A stretch of 64,000 nt of DNA. It comes from Vitis vinifera (lineage: Eukaryota; Streptophyta; Magnoliopsida; Vitales; Vitaceae). This document shows, piece after piece, positions 11,764 through 24,640 of this stretch. The stretch covers positions 20,587,001 through 20,651,000 of the forward strand of contig NC_081820.1 in the NCBI RefSeq assembly GCF_030704535.1, in the 5' to 3' direction. A program made the position numbers and the translations under genes. How positions within the stretch are numbered: position 1 is the stretch's first letter; each line of letters opens with the position of its first letter. The notes below the pieces were generated by a model that saw only the letters and a program-made list of their open reading frames with translations, searched no databases and was not told where the DNA came from.

Positions 11764-12284
11764 ATATTGTAAGCCTGACTTGGTCTATGATGTTGACTGA
11801 TGGGTCCAATGTATCTGTATCAAATGCTGTCCCTCTAGCTGTCAGAGTCAATGTCAGTGACGTACTACCATACTTCATTTTCCAATTCCTCGCCGATTCT
11901 ATTCCGATCAGTCATTATAAGTCTTGAAGAATTAATTTATAAATTCTTCAAGACTTCCTTGTTGGAAGGGTATATATATTATATATTTAACGGAGGAAAT
12001 CATATCTTAATGATACAATATTATTATATTATGCATATATTTAATTTATAAAATAAATAAAATACTATTTTTAATTTCTTGATATTTGTTTAAAATAAAA
12101 ATTATATTACATTCCAATATTTGCTATTAAAATTTTTAAAATTTATCATATAATTAGTTATATCTAGAAATTATTCAATAATTTAAAATTTAGTAAATAA
12201 TTATTTATTTATTAAGAATAATATTCATGATTCAAATGTTTTGGTTTGAAAAATAAGATTTGAAGCTAAAACAATAGCACCAAT
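11764..12284. other. AT-rich upstream region, no gene
   Basis: Distal promoter DNA of the CBF4-like gene, then very AT-rich sequence. The part near 12040-12120 resembles the inner part of the MITE family at 19.3 and 61.3 kb (an AAAATAAAAATTATAT segment). Confidence 0.4.
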
Positions 12285-13620
12285 GTCATCACACCATAAC
12301 ATTGAATGTTTTTTCAAGAGAAAGACCCAACTCATGAAATAAAGATTGAATCCAAATCAATTATGTAGTGGTAGAAGCTAAAACACGATACTTTGACTCA
12401 ATACAGCTTCTTGCAACAACTCGTTGTTTCTTAGAGCTCCAATTGATTAAATTACCACCAAGAAAGACACAATAACACTAATTGAGCGTCTATTATCAAG
12501 ACTGTTGGCCCAGTCTACATCAGCAAAACCTTCAAGGAGCATTTTGGAAGCATGATGAAATTGAAGTCTAATAGTACTCGTTTTTCAAAGATATTTGAGA
12601 ATCCTTTTGGAAGCAAACTAGTGATTATTTGTTGGAGCATGAAAGAACTAACAAAGTTCATTAATTGAAAACAATATGTCAAGTTTGGTCATGGTGAGAT
12701 ATTGTAGAACCCCAATTTACTTTGATAAAGAGAGAGGAAATCAAAAGACTTGTTGTTGTTCAATGCAAGTTTTTGATTTTGATAGATGAGAGTAGAACAA
12801 GACTTGGAAGAGGTTATGTTTGTTTTAACTAACAAATCATGGATGTACTTAGTTTGTGTAAGAACTAAGCTTGTAGAATTTCTATGTGCCTCAAAATTAA
12901 GAAAATAGTTCACTTTTCTTAGTGTCTTCAATGCATACTAATTACCAAGATCGGATACTCTTAAGATTTTCAAGTTAGGGCCTAGAAGCCTACTTAAGGC
13001 CATACAGAGCCTTGACAAGCTTGCACACACGAGTAGGCTTTCCTTGATCAACAAATCCTTCTAATTATGCCATATAAACTGTTTCATGTAATTCTCCATT
13101 AAGAAAGACATTATTGATATTAATCTATTATATACTTCACTGATGAGTGATAGCTAAAGTAAACACAATTTTAATGGTAGAAGACTTGATCATAGGATTG
13201 AAAGTTTCAAAGTAATCAACACTAGGAATTTGTTGAAATCCCTTTGCTACAAGTCTGGCTTTAAAACAATCTATAATGTCATTTACTTTAAGTTTGGTTT
13301 TAAACACCCATTTATTACTCACAACATGCATATTCTCAGAATTAGGAACTAGCATCTAGGCGTTGTAATCTCACTATCCATAGCAGACTTCCAATGAGGA
13401 TTAGATAAGGCTTGTGATATAATAACATGAGCTATAATAGAGTCACACGTTGGAATTATTGCAACACACAATTTAGGTTTAGAAATTCCATTTTTGGATC
13501 TTGTAACCATGGGACGCGTGTTGGTCAAAGAGTTGAAAGAATGAATTAGGTGAGGAGTTTGAGATGGTGAGCAAACAAGGACAAAAGGAGCTAGATGATT
13601 AGAGCCACAAATTATGCTTT
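12285..13620 (-). mobile_element. Degenerate Ty1/copia pol remnant
   Basis: Read on the - strand, broken frames give, in order, the pre-RT linker (PMVTRSKNGI about 13500, then SNPHWKSAM), RT start (NKWVFKTKLKVN, KARLVAKGF, 13137-13355), the ALYGLK region (about 13000), the RT end (QTKYIHDLLVKTN, 12689-12931) and RNase H (about 12290-12560). Many stops and frameshifts interrupt it. No LTRs were recognised, so this is an old internal fragment downstream of CBF4's promoter. Confidence 0.85.
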
Positions 13621-15670
13621 AATGACGTATATAGGAATGATTTTTGCAACTATAAAGGCTCAACTCACCCAACGTAACTCGAATTGTTTCTAAGATCCTA
13701 GCCATGGATATAACATATATCTTGAGCTAAATCATAGGTTTAAAGAATGAAAAGGATGTAGGTTGAAGAAATTATTTTCAATCATGGTAGATAAGGGACT
13801 AAATATGCTTAGAATAAGCTCTAATAAGATAAGTTTCGGCAAATGAAAATGAAGTAATTCATAGCATGAAAGATCATAAATAGAGGTTAGGGAAAGAGTT
13901 GGAGAGTAAGCAAACATGAGAAAGAAAGTTGAAAGATATAGCTTGAAGTTTAAACATTCTAAATTGGAACAGAAAATTTGGTAACAACATATACTGTGAC
14001 TTTGAGGTAAAATTTAGAGTATTTCCCAAGGTTATTTTTGGGCATACCATGTATCATTTCACTTATGTTTTAAAATTTTTGGCCATTTGTGATATTTTGG
14101 TAAAATGCTTTTGAAAGTGGGATGGACTGCTATGCCATCTTGCATGAAAAGGTTCTAAGCCTTTGCTAACATAAGCAAAGTCTTCCTTGTTTATGTCATA
14201 ACCTAATGTTATTATTGTTGTTTCCATGACTATTTTCCCAAAATATATAAAAAAAACAAAATCAATTCAAATTTAGTCAAATTATATATTATAAATACAA
14301 AAAATATCATTATAATATCCTAAAAACTCAATTCAAATTCAAATAAGATATAAACTTGCAAACATAATTACTAATATTTTTTTAAAAAAATAGCTAATAT
14401 AAAAGAAAAGGATACAAAATAATAATGCACTTAATTATTAATTTTTAAAACATTTTTTAAAAGTATTTTTGAACCTCATAGATCATCCTTTTGGTATTAA
14501 ATATAATTTAATATATTTCAAAATATTGACATTTAGTGAAGTAATATTTCTATTTCTATGTTAATATTCAATGTTATCAATGTAGATTATGTTATTAACC
14601 TATGTTTCTAGCATTATTATACATCAATTTTTTTTTTTTTTAAGAAATCATGTCTAACATATTTATGCTTATAATTAATATTATATAAATTTCATATTAT
14701 GGTACCAATATTATTTACATCTAGGAGATGCTCCTTTATCCTTGAGTATCATAAAGCCGCATTAATTCTTATCTTGATATTTTCAATATTTTTAACATTT
14801 TTGAATTTGTGAAAAATAAGGAAAAAGTTGAGGTTGTAAACTGGTAAGGAGGTCTATTCAAGGGGTCCATTGTTGGTCCCTCCAAGGGTCAATGCATGAC
14901 TCATTCAAATATACAACTAATAGATTTAGCCATCTTTGAATTGACTTCATTCCATATTTTATTATCTTTTATTAAACGCACTCTTTAACTTTTGATAAGG
15001 GTGATAATGTTATTAAATCAAGGTTGGAATAATTTATTAAAGTGAATTATAACCCATGGCATACTGGACTATGTCCGATATGATTGATTACTGATCATGG
15101 CATGACAACCCTATCTAAAATGCACGGAAACAAATATTTAGGTTAAATACATTTTATCCTTTCAATTTTTAACAAGTTTTATATTTTGTTACTAAAATTT
15201 GATATTTTGTCACCTAAACTTATTAAATATTTACACTTTGCCTCTAATTACAATCCTTTTATAAAATTATAAAAGAAATTTATATTTTTCATACTTTGGT
15301 TTGAATACTAATATGAAATTAAGTAAGATCAATTTTGAATTAACAATTTTAAAGTAAAATTTTTCGAAATATAATAATTAATTTTTTTTTATTTTAGAAA
15401 AATATTTGTAAGATTATTGATGATTTTTGCATACAATTTCAAAGTATGACTATTTTAAATTTGAGTAATAGATGTTTTCTTTATATTTAAGCTTTTCTTA
15501 ATAATTTTTTTTATTTAATAAACTATTTATTGACTTTTTAATAAATTTAGGAGGTAGAATGTTATATTTTAACAAATTTGACTAAAACATTGAGTAAAAT
15601 AAATATAAGAGAGTAAATTTATTTAATGTTAAATATTTTTAATAGTAAAAAATAAATATTGTTTTTTTAG
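13621..15670. other. AT-rich non-coding stretch
   Basis: No genes. 15140-15620 starts GGTTAAATACATTTTATCC and ends near a rough inverted partner (about 15600-15630), so it may be a decayed MITE, but I could not fix ends or a target duplication. Confidence 0.4.
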
Positions 15671-15679
15671 AAGGAAAAA

Positions 15680-16265
15680 AAGGAAAGAAAAGAAAAGCCG
15701 TTGAGTCTAGACGGGCGAGGAATCGCGAGGGAAGAAAGATCGGCAACTAGTAAGAATTCCAGAAAGTTCTTGGAAACTAAGAAACGTGGATAACAGTGGC
15801 GAGAGCTGACGTGGCCCGTACATTGAAAACGCCCTTTTGGACATGACGCCACGATGAGACCCGGCTCTGAAAAAAACACGGTTGACAGTTAAAAACGGGT
15901 GAAGCCACAGGTTTTAGCCACGGAAACGCGTGGGCCACGTGATCTAATTCCTAGAAGGTCCGACGGTCACATCCAATATTTCCCAAATAACGTGGGGCCC
16001 ATTTGAAAATCTTTGGAAGTTAGGGGGGGAAGGGAAAAAACCAGAAGTTTGAACTGGTAGTTGGGATGAAATGAGTGAGGCCTAAGGAAAGTGGGAGTGT
16101 CCACTTCAAAGCGTAGGCCTTCCGCCTTTTGGGAGACACAGAAATCACAGTTGGGTGGTGGTGACTGATGACTTTACTTTCCCACTCTTTCTCCCTACCC
16201 AAACAGAGAGTGATGTGGATGGGCTGGGCCCAGACGTGGACTAATTACACGGCTTCTCATGGGAC
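15680..16265. promoter_or_regulatory. GC-richer island with repeated ACGT-core motifs
   Basis: The segment is distinctly less AT-rich than its neighbours and has five ACGT cores: ACGTGG near 15783, TGACGTGG near 15807, CCACGTGA near 15933, AACGTGGGG near 15989 and GACGTGG near 16232. A sixth, CACGTG, lies just outside near 16523. The longest frames (15667-15879 and 16020-16202, - strand) match nothing I know. It looks like promoter DNA without an attached gene, perhaps the relic of a lost stress-responsive gene. Confidence 0.35.
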
Positions 16266-17420
16266 CGGGGTCCCTTGAAAATGAGTCTTTACTATGTGTT
16301 TGGCCAAGTCGTGGCGGAAATCATCTCTGCCTCTCTGGACACTCGTTTTTTTTATTGATTTATTTTGGCATTATGATTGGTGATGTCAATTCCAAATGTC
16401 ATTTTGAATTGGTCATGAGTTTCGATTTTGGACATGTTTCATCCAGTTGGTCTGGATTGGAATGTGGTCTAGAAATGTTAGTTGTCATTTGTATTACCTC
16501 AATTCATTCACTTTTGGTTTCCATCACGTGAAATTGATGTGTCTCTGTCAATTTCTAGATTCTTCTTTATCATTAGGTATTTAATTTAATCCAACTCAAA
16601 CTCATAAATATTCCACAAATGAAAAACAACACGCGTCTAATGTATGAATATTAAATCTTTCATGTCTTATGTATTAGGTGGTAGGTCGATTCGGTTTTAT
16701 ATATTATGTGAGTTGTTGTCGGACTTTATTTATTTATTTATGGATAATTTAGATTTAAATTTGATGGGACTTATGTTTAACCTTATTAATTTTTAGATTT
16801 AATATGGTTCTAAAAATATAATAAGAGTTCGTGTCACAATATTTTTAAAAATATTTTTGAAAAAAAAAATGTTTGAGAGTATTTCTATAAATTACTTTAA
16901 ACATAAAAAATAATTTTAAAGAAAAATCATATATTTGACGAAATTTAGATCATATTTTTTAAAATTTGAAAAACCAATTGTATTATTTATCGGAGAAACA
17001 CTTGATAGATAATTTTATTAAAAAAAAAATAAAACCTGTTAGAGAAAATGTTTTGCCATTAAAGGACTCCGCTAAGTGCAGAGTAAGTTATTAATTTTAA
17101 AATGTACTGTTTTCAAATTGAAATTTATAATGTATTATCATTTGAATTCCATTAATTGAATTTATTTATGATAATAGTTCTAATTTGACATCGAGGGAAT
17201 TTTGATTGGATTTCACCTAATGATAACTAACATCCACGTTTGAATTGATGTGGATTAACAATGTTTCTTAATGTGATTTAAAACACGTTTTCTTTTAATG
17301 AATTTTATTAGTTGAACCAAGGGAATTATTAAGATCACACTTATTCAATCATCTTTTCATTATGGCTTTTTAAGGCAATCATAAGAGTATTTGATGTAGG
17401 AGTGTGAGAAGTGCTATGAA
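16110..17420. repeat. Dispersed repeat, copy 1 (longest)
   Basis: Copies 1 and 2 share colinear landmarks: a GTTGGGTGGTGGTGAC block, GAAAATGAGTCTTTACTATG, TTTGGCCAAGTC, TTTTGAATTGGTCA and AATGTGGTCTA. The tail TTTGATTGGATTT through TTAAGGCAATCA is also in copy 3. Copy 1 holds about 250 bp more (about 16830-17085) than copy 2, flanked by TAAG on both sides. No coding frame is conserved between copies. Confidence 0.75.
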
Positions 17421-17429
17421 AGGGAGAAT

Positions 17430-18148
17430 AACTAGATGACAATAATTATCACATATGACACTTTAAAATATAATACCTACTAAATAATAAAAAAAGTTCT
17501 AAAGACCTTAACTCATATCATGATCCAACTTGAGGAAGGGAACTTAGCCCACCACTCTAGAGATATGGAAGCTTACCAATCTTATGTAAAAGAAGGTCGG
17601 TGTGTGTGGTTGATCATATTAAGCAACATGCACATTGATCTCATTAGAGAATTTGAAAGCTACTCCTAAGCCAAAGACATAGGGAAGAAGCTTAAGATTG
17701 CTTATGACATGACATTTGGAATTAGGTTGCATGCATTTGCTTTAAAGTTTGAGTAGTATGTCTAAGCATGTAATGGTTGAACATCTAAGAGCTTTGTCAT
17801 CCCTAATTCATGATTTAAATGCTATCATAACAAATTGCTAATAGCTCTCAAAGCATACATCAAACACCTATGTTATCCTTATGTTCATCAAATACTTTGT
17901 TAGGTAAAGTCTTGATAAAAGGATTTGCCAAGTGTTCAGTAAAAAACATCTTCTCTATAGTGACATCATTTCTCTATACTATTTCACGTATTAAATGATA
18001 CTTTTTCTTTGAATTTATTCTTATGATGGTTTTTTTTGGTATTTTAGATTGTGTCATTAACCCACTATTTATCTAGTAACTTAAATAATATTAAGAACTT
18101 TCTAAATCAAATAACTTCATTTTTTGTTTTAGAAGCAATAATATATTC
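17430..18148. mobile_element. Two degenerate copia fragments in opposite orientation
   Basis: 17430-17800 on the + strand resembles the gag start of the old copia at 20.8 kb. Both share AACTAGATGACAATAATTAT, the phrase GTTGAACATCTAAGAGCT and similar spacing. 17805-18148 on the - strand gives a broken RNase H tail (YHLIREIV, then a run like HLANPFIKTLPNKVFDEH). The two halves face opposite ways, so this is a rearranged composite. Confidence 0.6.
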
Positions 18149-19160
18149 TATCGTAGACCTTTTGTCCTTTGAGAGACAGACAAATCACAATTGGGTGGTG
18201 GTGACTTTTCAATTTTTTCTCCGAACCCAAACAAAGAGTGATGTTGATGGGTTAGGGTACGTTGAAAATGAGTCTTTACTATGAATTTGGCCAAGTCCTT
18301 GTGGAAATCATCTCCGTCTTTTTGGACACCTTTTATTCATTTTCTCATTATAATTGGTGATGTCAAGTCCAAATATCATTTTGAATTGGTCAATGAGTTT
18401 TGATTTGGACATGTTCCTTCCATTGGTTGGGATGGAATGTGGTCTAAAAATGTTAGTTGTTATTTGTGGTATCTCAACTCACATTTTCCTTCCCCATCAC
18501 GTGAGATTCAAGTCCTCCTGTCAATTTCTAGAATTTATATCATAAGATAATTAAATTAATCCAACCCAACTCATAAACATCCCACGAGCCCAAAAAGCAC
18601 GCGTCTAATGTACAAATATTAAATCTTTATTGTCCTATGTGATAAGTACTAAATACAAAGTACAAAGTAGTAGATCTATATTGACTCATTGGGTTTTGGT
18701 TGTTATGTTGGTTGTCGTTTGCTTCTATTAATTGATTTTTTCCATAATTTTGACTCAAATTTGATGCACGTCACGTTTGAGCTTATTAAATTTTTGTATT
18801 TCATGTGACTCAAGAAATATAATAAGCTATTGGTTTTAAAATGTACTACTTTCAACTTGAATTTAAAATTTATTATTGTTTAAATTCTAATAATTTAATT
18901 TATTTATGATACTACCTCCAATTTGATACATTGGAATTTTGATTGGATTTGACCTCATCATAGCTAACATTCGCATGAATTGATGTGGATAGATAATGTT
19001 TCTTAATGAAATTTAAAATATGTTTTTTAAAAAAAATATTTTTTATCAGTTGAATGAAGACTTCATGATCCATTATTTTAAAGATCATGGTTTTCAATAT
19101 TCTTTTTGTTTTAGTTTTTCTAGGCAATTGACCTTGGGTGTAAGAAGTGACTTTGGTAGC
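18148..19160. repeat. Dispersed repeat, copy 2
   Basis: Direct repeat of copy 1, from CGTAGACCTTTTGTC onward, about 2 kb downstream. It lacks copy 1's extra 250 bp and joins AATATAATAAG directly to the next shared block. Confidence 0.75.
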
Positions 19161-19319
19161 AATAGTTTGACAAGCAAGAACAAATAAAAAATAAACAAAA
19201 GGGTGGCTAGAAACCACAAGTTCTCGACCTAGATATATCAAAATATCTTGAGAAGACATAGAAATATTTTATTTAATTTTTTAAAACATTTTTTTAGTGA
19301 AAATGTTTGAAAAAATCAC

Positions 19320-20040
19320 TTAGCATATGCTTGATTGATAGAATAAAGTATGAGATAAGATAAAAAAAATAATATTAGATTATATCTCTTGTTTGATTGT
19401 ATTATCTTATGTTCAATTAAATATGAGATAAGATGAATGATGAGATATATTATTTATTTATTTATCTCTTTTATATCAAATATGTTAATCTCATGTTAAG
19501 ATATGAGATATATGTCTCTTGTATATCATAAATGTATTTTTTTATTATTAATTTTTTATTTTTTATATACTCATTTTGTAAAATAATTTTTTTATTATAA
19601 ATTAAATTTTTTATTTAAAAAACTAAAAAAATATTTATAAAAATAATATTAATATATGATATATAAATTATTTTTATATATTAAATAGCATATTATAAAA
19701 AATTATTTATAAAGTTTAAATATTTTAATCATGAATATTTTTAAATATAAGAGAATTTTATTTTAAATAAAAAATATTTTAATGTGATATAATTTTTATT
19801 TTAAATATTGAACGTAATATATTTCATATTTATTTTTTATTCATTTCAAAAATTAAATATAAATATAATATTTGGTATATTACCTTAAAATATCATATTT
19901 ATAGGATAAATATATCTAAATATATTTAGGGTATATATTTCCTATACAATAATATCTTAATATATATATATATATATATTATCATAGTTTATCCCATCTT
20001 ATCTTGTAGTCAAAAGAATATAAAAGTTATATAATTAGGC
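19320..20040. mobile_element. AT-rich MITE, family shared with 61.3 kb
   Basis: It begins with TATGAGATAAGAT motifs and ends with the inverse form ATCCCATCTTATCTTGT. The inner 400 bp match the reverse complement of 61490-61800 over long runs (for example AACTAAAAAAATATTTATAAA), so the two are the same family in opposite orientation. No coding capacity. Ends and target duplication are not certain. Confidence 0.6.
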
Positions 20041-20814
20041 TTAAAATATGAAAATTGGAATATAATTGATTTAGAGAATATTTAAACTATTAGCTACCCA
20101 ATAATATCCAAAATATCCTCAATGAACATTTCCTAGATAACCTCTATCGCATGATAGGACACTAAAGAGTCATTGAAAAGTCGATAGGGGCACTTGTGCA
20201 GCAATGATCCCCTGCGTCTACGCCCGTTGCTTAGCATCATATATTCTTAGTTTCTTACAATTCTATTGGGTACTCGCCCATGTGATTTTTTTTTTTATTT
20301 TATATTTTTGGTAATTTGTTTTTTTTTTTTTTTTAAAAAACGGACTATATACTATGAGTGTATAGATTAAGACATGCCTATAAAATGTGTTGCTGTAAGT
20401 GACATTTCATTTCTTTAGATATTTTGTAGTTTTTCTTTTTGGACCACGTAATAATTCTTTTATCATTATTGGAAGCCATGTAATCGCATTGTGTCTCATC
20501 ATTATGCACCACAAGCAAGGTAATGGCCCATATATGTTTGGTTGTGCTATTTTATTTACTTTATTAATTGTGGATAGGAAGAGTTCATGTGTCTTGAAAA
20601 GCACATTTCAAATTAAATATGATATTTTTATTTACAAAATTGAGAGATGGTTATAAGTAATGCAAAAATTTTCATCCTTTATCTAGGAAAGAATATCATA
20701 GCCTAATTAGAAATTTATGAAAAAAAGAAATATTTATGCTAAATGTCATGTACAATAAATACAATGAGAAGCGTTATTGAGTATATATATTATTGCCGAC
20801 TTAATCTATGGGGA
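20041..20814. other. Non-coding spacer
   Basis: AT-rich, with poly-T runs near 20288 and 20320. The short open frames on both strands match nothing known. Confidence 0.4.
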
Positions 20815-23800
20815 AAAAAAACTAGATGACAATAATTATAATATATGACAATGAAAAATACAATCCTGACTTAATAATCAAGAAGTTTTAGTGACTTTGA
20901 CTAATGTTATGATCCAACTTTAGGAAGAGAAGCTTACCAACCTAAAAAAGGATTGATGTGTGTGTTTGATCATGTTAACAAACATGCGCATTAATATCAT
21001 TGGGCAATTTGAGAGTTGCCTCTAGGCCTACGACATGAGGATTAAACTTAAAATTGTTTATAACATGACATTTGCAAACGGGTTGCATTTGTTTACTTTA
21101 AAGTTTGAGTAGTGTATCTAAGTAACTACAGTTGAACATCTAAGAGCTATGTCATTCCTAATTCGTGATTTAAAGGCTATTAGTAGTATAACAAGTTACA
21201 ACTATTACTGACTTTTTGCCAAAAAACTTACGGGCAAGTAAAGCTCATGCTAACCCCATAGATATTTCTCACCACATCGAACTTAGGGTAGAGAACTTTG
21301 GGTGCAACACACTATCTTTGTAATCCCAATGAGACAAAAACAAGATAACAAGACTAAATGTAAGAGACAAGGAAAATATGGTGGAACAACAAAAAACTTT
21401 AGGCCTAACAAAGGTAAGAAATAAAAACACCAAAGAGGCAAGCCTAATGAAAAGTAGGACAATAAAAAAATCAAATGCCACAACTGTGGCAAGATGGGTT
21501 ACTTCGCTTTTGAGTACACTAAGCCAAAGAAGGTTGAGAATAAGAAATAGAGGAATTTGAAAATTCTTTGAACTAATTGAGGTTACAATTACTTATAATA
21601 TTAATTCTAGTGACTGTGTGAAGAAAAGTGGATTTAAAGTCAATTAATGATTCTTGGAAACCTTGAGGTAAAATGATATAGTGGAAATGAGGAACTATAT
21701 TCTATTAGATATGGTTAGATTGATGATAGTACAAGCTGGGATGCTTTTTTGATTGCCACCTACATCCTTAATAGTGTCCTTCCATGAGTCGATTCCTACA
21801 ATCCTACATAAGTTATGAAATGGCATAAAACCAAATTTGAAGCCTTTATTTCTTTGGAGTTGTGTGGATTTTGTTCACAATACTTCTCAAAGATATGAGA
21901 AACTTGGCCTTAGAGTAGAGGCGTCCAATGGGCCGTGTCAACTTAAAAATTGTGTTGGGCCTGGGCCAATCCATGCAAACCAAATAGGTGGCTCGAAATG
22001 GCCTATAAGCCCGCGGGCTAATCGTGTTGTTCCATGTCGTGGCCTATGAGTCACTCACTTTGTTAAAAGTCTTAATTTAATTTTTTTAAGTCATTTTGTC
22101 TTAAGTTTTTTTTATTAAATAAAATTTCTTTTTGTTACTTTAAACACCTCTAATAATTATGATTTTTATTTTTTATACACCTCTAATAATTATACTTTTT
22201 ATTTTTTTATATTTATATTTATTGAGTTTGTAATTGTAAAATTTATAAAAATGATAGTTTTAAAAAAAATAGTAAAAAAATTATATTTGAATTTGTTTTT
22301 TTTATTTATCAAAATAATAATAAATTTAAAATAATGGAATATAAAGGGAAATGAAGTATAAAAAATAATTCTTTTATTCAATATTTCAACAATTTACATG
22401 AAAAAAATAAGAAGATGGGTCGACACGATGACACGATAGGTTGTTTCCTTAGGCCTAATACGACCCGGTTCTTTGGGTTGTGCCGGCCTGAGCTGCTACA
22501 ATAATTGGGCCATGCCAGCTCGACCTAGTCTTTTGGTGTGTCATGCCACATGCCAAAATGGACGGCCCAACCCATTGGACACTTCTACCTTAGAGCAAAT
22601 AAACAATTTTTTTTGAATCCCCATAAGGTTATGTGATGTATGGAGAATGTTCTAATGGAAAAATGACTTAGATAAAGTTGCACAATATAGATTTCATAGA
22701 GGATGACTATCCTAGTTTAGATAAAGTAAAGAAGAACCTTAAATTGTATACTTTACAAAAGGAAGTCACGCAATCTTTGAATGAGGATAGGGAATTTCAA
22801 ACCCATTCTAAGATTGCTAAAGATAGCAAGGATGACTTTCCTCTAGTAGGACTACACCACTCAATAGGATCATATCACTAAATGACTCTTCTTATGATAT
22901 TTGGTTACATAGAATCCAATATGGAAAGATTTGTATAGAATCCAATAAGGAAAGATTGCCAATTATGATTTGAGATTGAGAAGAAATATTTTATGTGTGC
23001 TCTGTTAGAACTTGATGAGCTTCCATCTTTCAAGGAAGCATTGACTTCACCTAGATTAGTTGAATCACTTAGCTACTATGAGGGAAAAAATGAGTTTCAT
23101 GGCTAAAAACCATATTTGGGAGTTGGTTGACCTTCTAATTAGGCACAAGATAATTAGAAACAAATGAGTATTAAATATTAAGTGCAAGGTAGATAGATCA
23201 ATCGACAAATTCAAGGTACATCTTATGGCGAAAGGTTATACCTAAAAAGAGGGTATAGACATGAAGATACTCTTACCTTGGTGGTGAGATTTGCCTCATT
23301 CTTGCTATTGTCATGAATTTAGATTTATAATCGTTCAAAAAATATCTTAAGACTATATTTCTCAATAGAGAACTAGATGAGGAAATCCACATGGATTAGC
23401 TTAGAGCTTCTAAGTTGAGGGACAAAAACACAAAGCATGTTGCCTTATGCTTACCATTTATGGCATAAAACAATCATCTAGACAATTGTATTTTAGTTTT
23501 CATCAAACTATTATTTTTATTAGCTTTGACATACCAGATGAGTGCCATTGTGTGTATTTCAAACAATCAAGGAGAAGTTTTCTCATTCTATCTTTGTATG
23601 TTGATGACATTTTGTTAGTTATGAAAGACTTTAAGATAACTATTGTCACCAAAGAGTGGTCTTATACTTTTGACATCAAGGACATGGAAGAGTTAAATTA
23701 TGTGCTGATATTTAAAATCCTAAAGGATCACTTTAGAAAGCTTCTTAGTTTATATGAAAAGAATACATTAAGATGATTCTAGAATATTTTTAGATGCATA

Positions 23801-24640
23801 ATCCAATAGAGAAAGGTTACACCTTGAGTATTGATCAATGGCTTAGGAATGATGAAGACAATGAATAAATGAAAAGAGTTTTCTATGTTAGTGTAATTGG
23901 AAGTTTGATATATGCTATTAAACAAAAGTTTTATAGTTTGATTGGTAAATTGTTACTAGAGTAACCTAAGGTTTGTTCAGAGGAGAGTAGTTAAGAGAAT
24001 TTTGCATAATCTCATTCTTTACTATTAAGGTGAAGACTTGAGATTAGAAGGATACAGTGAATAAAAATTAAGATAGTGACAAAGATTAACACATGTCTAC
24101 TACAAGATATACCTTTTTATTTACTGATGCAACTATTTCTTAATGTAATAAGAAGCAATTTTGCAATATATTATCTACATGGAGTTAGAATATTTCTCTT
24201 GTTCAGTGATAGATAAGAGGTAATTTAGTTAAGAAGATTCTTTTACTGCCTACTTGTCATAGTTGTAGCAGATGAAGTTGTTATTGTCTTTAATGATAAT
24301 ATGGAAGCTTTAGCATGTAGTAAGAATTCTAAGCACCATGATAGGACTAAACACATAGACATTAGATTCCAATATATCAAGATGTTATTATACAAGCGGA
24401 GGTGATTCTTAAACATATCTCTACTTGAAGGATGATGACTACTACTCTAATTAAAGCCATTATTACAGATGTTTTTCAAACTCATGTTAGGAGTTTAGAT
24501 TTTTGTAAACTATGATATATGCTTAGATACCTTATTGTGAGTTTAGCTAGGTTGGCAATTCCGAACAAAATTCCTAAGTGTCTCCTAACTTGATTTATCC
24601 AATCTTTCTACATACAAACTACTTGGTTAATAGAGATCAA
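20815..24640 (+). mobile_element. Old, degenerate Ty1/copia element
   Basis: Broken + strand frames follow copia order. A gag start lies about 20930-21190. A zinc knuckle at about 21470-21520 has lost its His and last Cys (CHNCGKMGYFAFE, then Y). The integrase end is about 21700-22620, interrupted by a hAT element. RT is about 23100-23800 with the YVDD box (YVDDILLV, about 23600), and RNase H about 23820-24430 (SKHHDRTKHIDIRF, about 24330). Stops and shifts are frequent. No LTR pair was recognised. It is clearly older than the copia elements at 0.9 and 38.6 kb. Confidence 0.82.
21916..22587. mobile_element. Non-autonomous hAT element nested in the old copia (672 bp)
   Basis: A perfect 8-bp duplication CCTTAGAG flanks it (21908-21915 and 22588-22595). 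The ends are inverted repeats: TAGAGGCGTCCAATGGGCC on the left, and the reverse complement of the right end starts TAGAAGTGTCCAATGGG. Subterminal GGGCC/GGCCC motifs are clustered, as usual in plant hATs. Removing element plus one duplication rejoins the interrupted integrase frame. No transposase. Confidence 0.9.
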
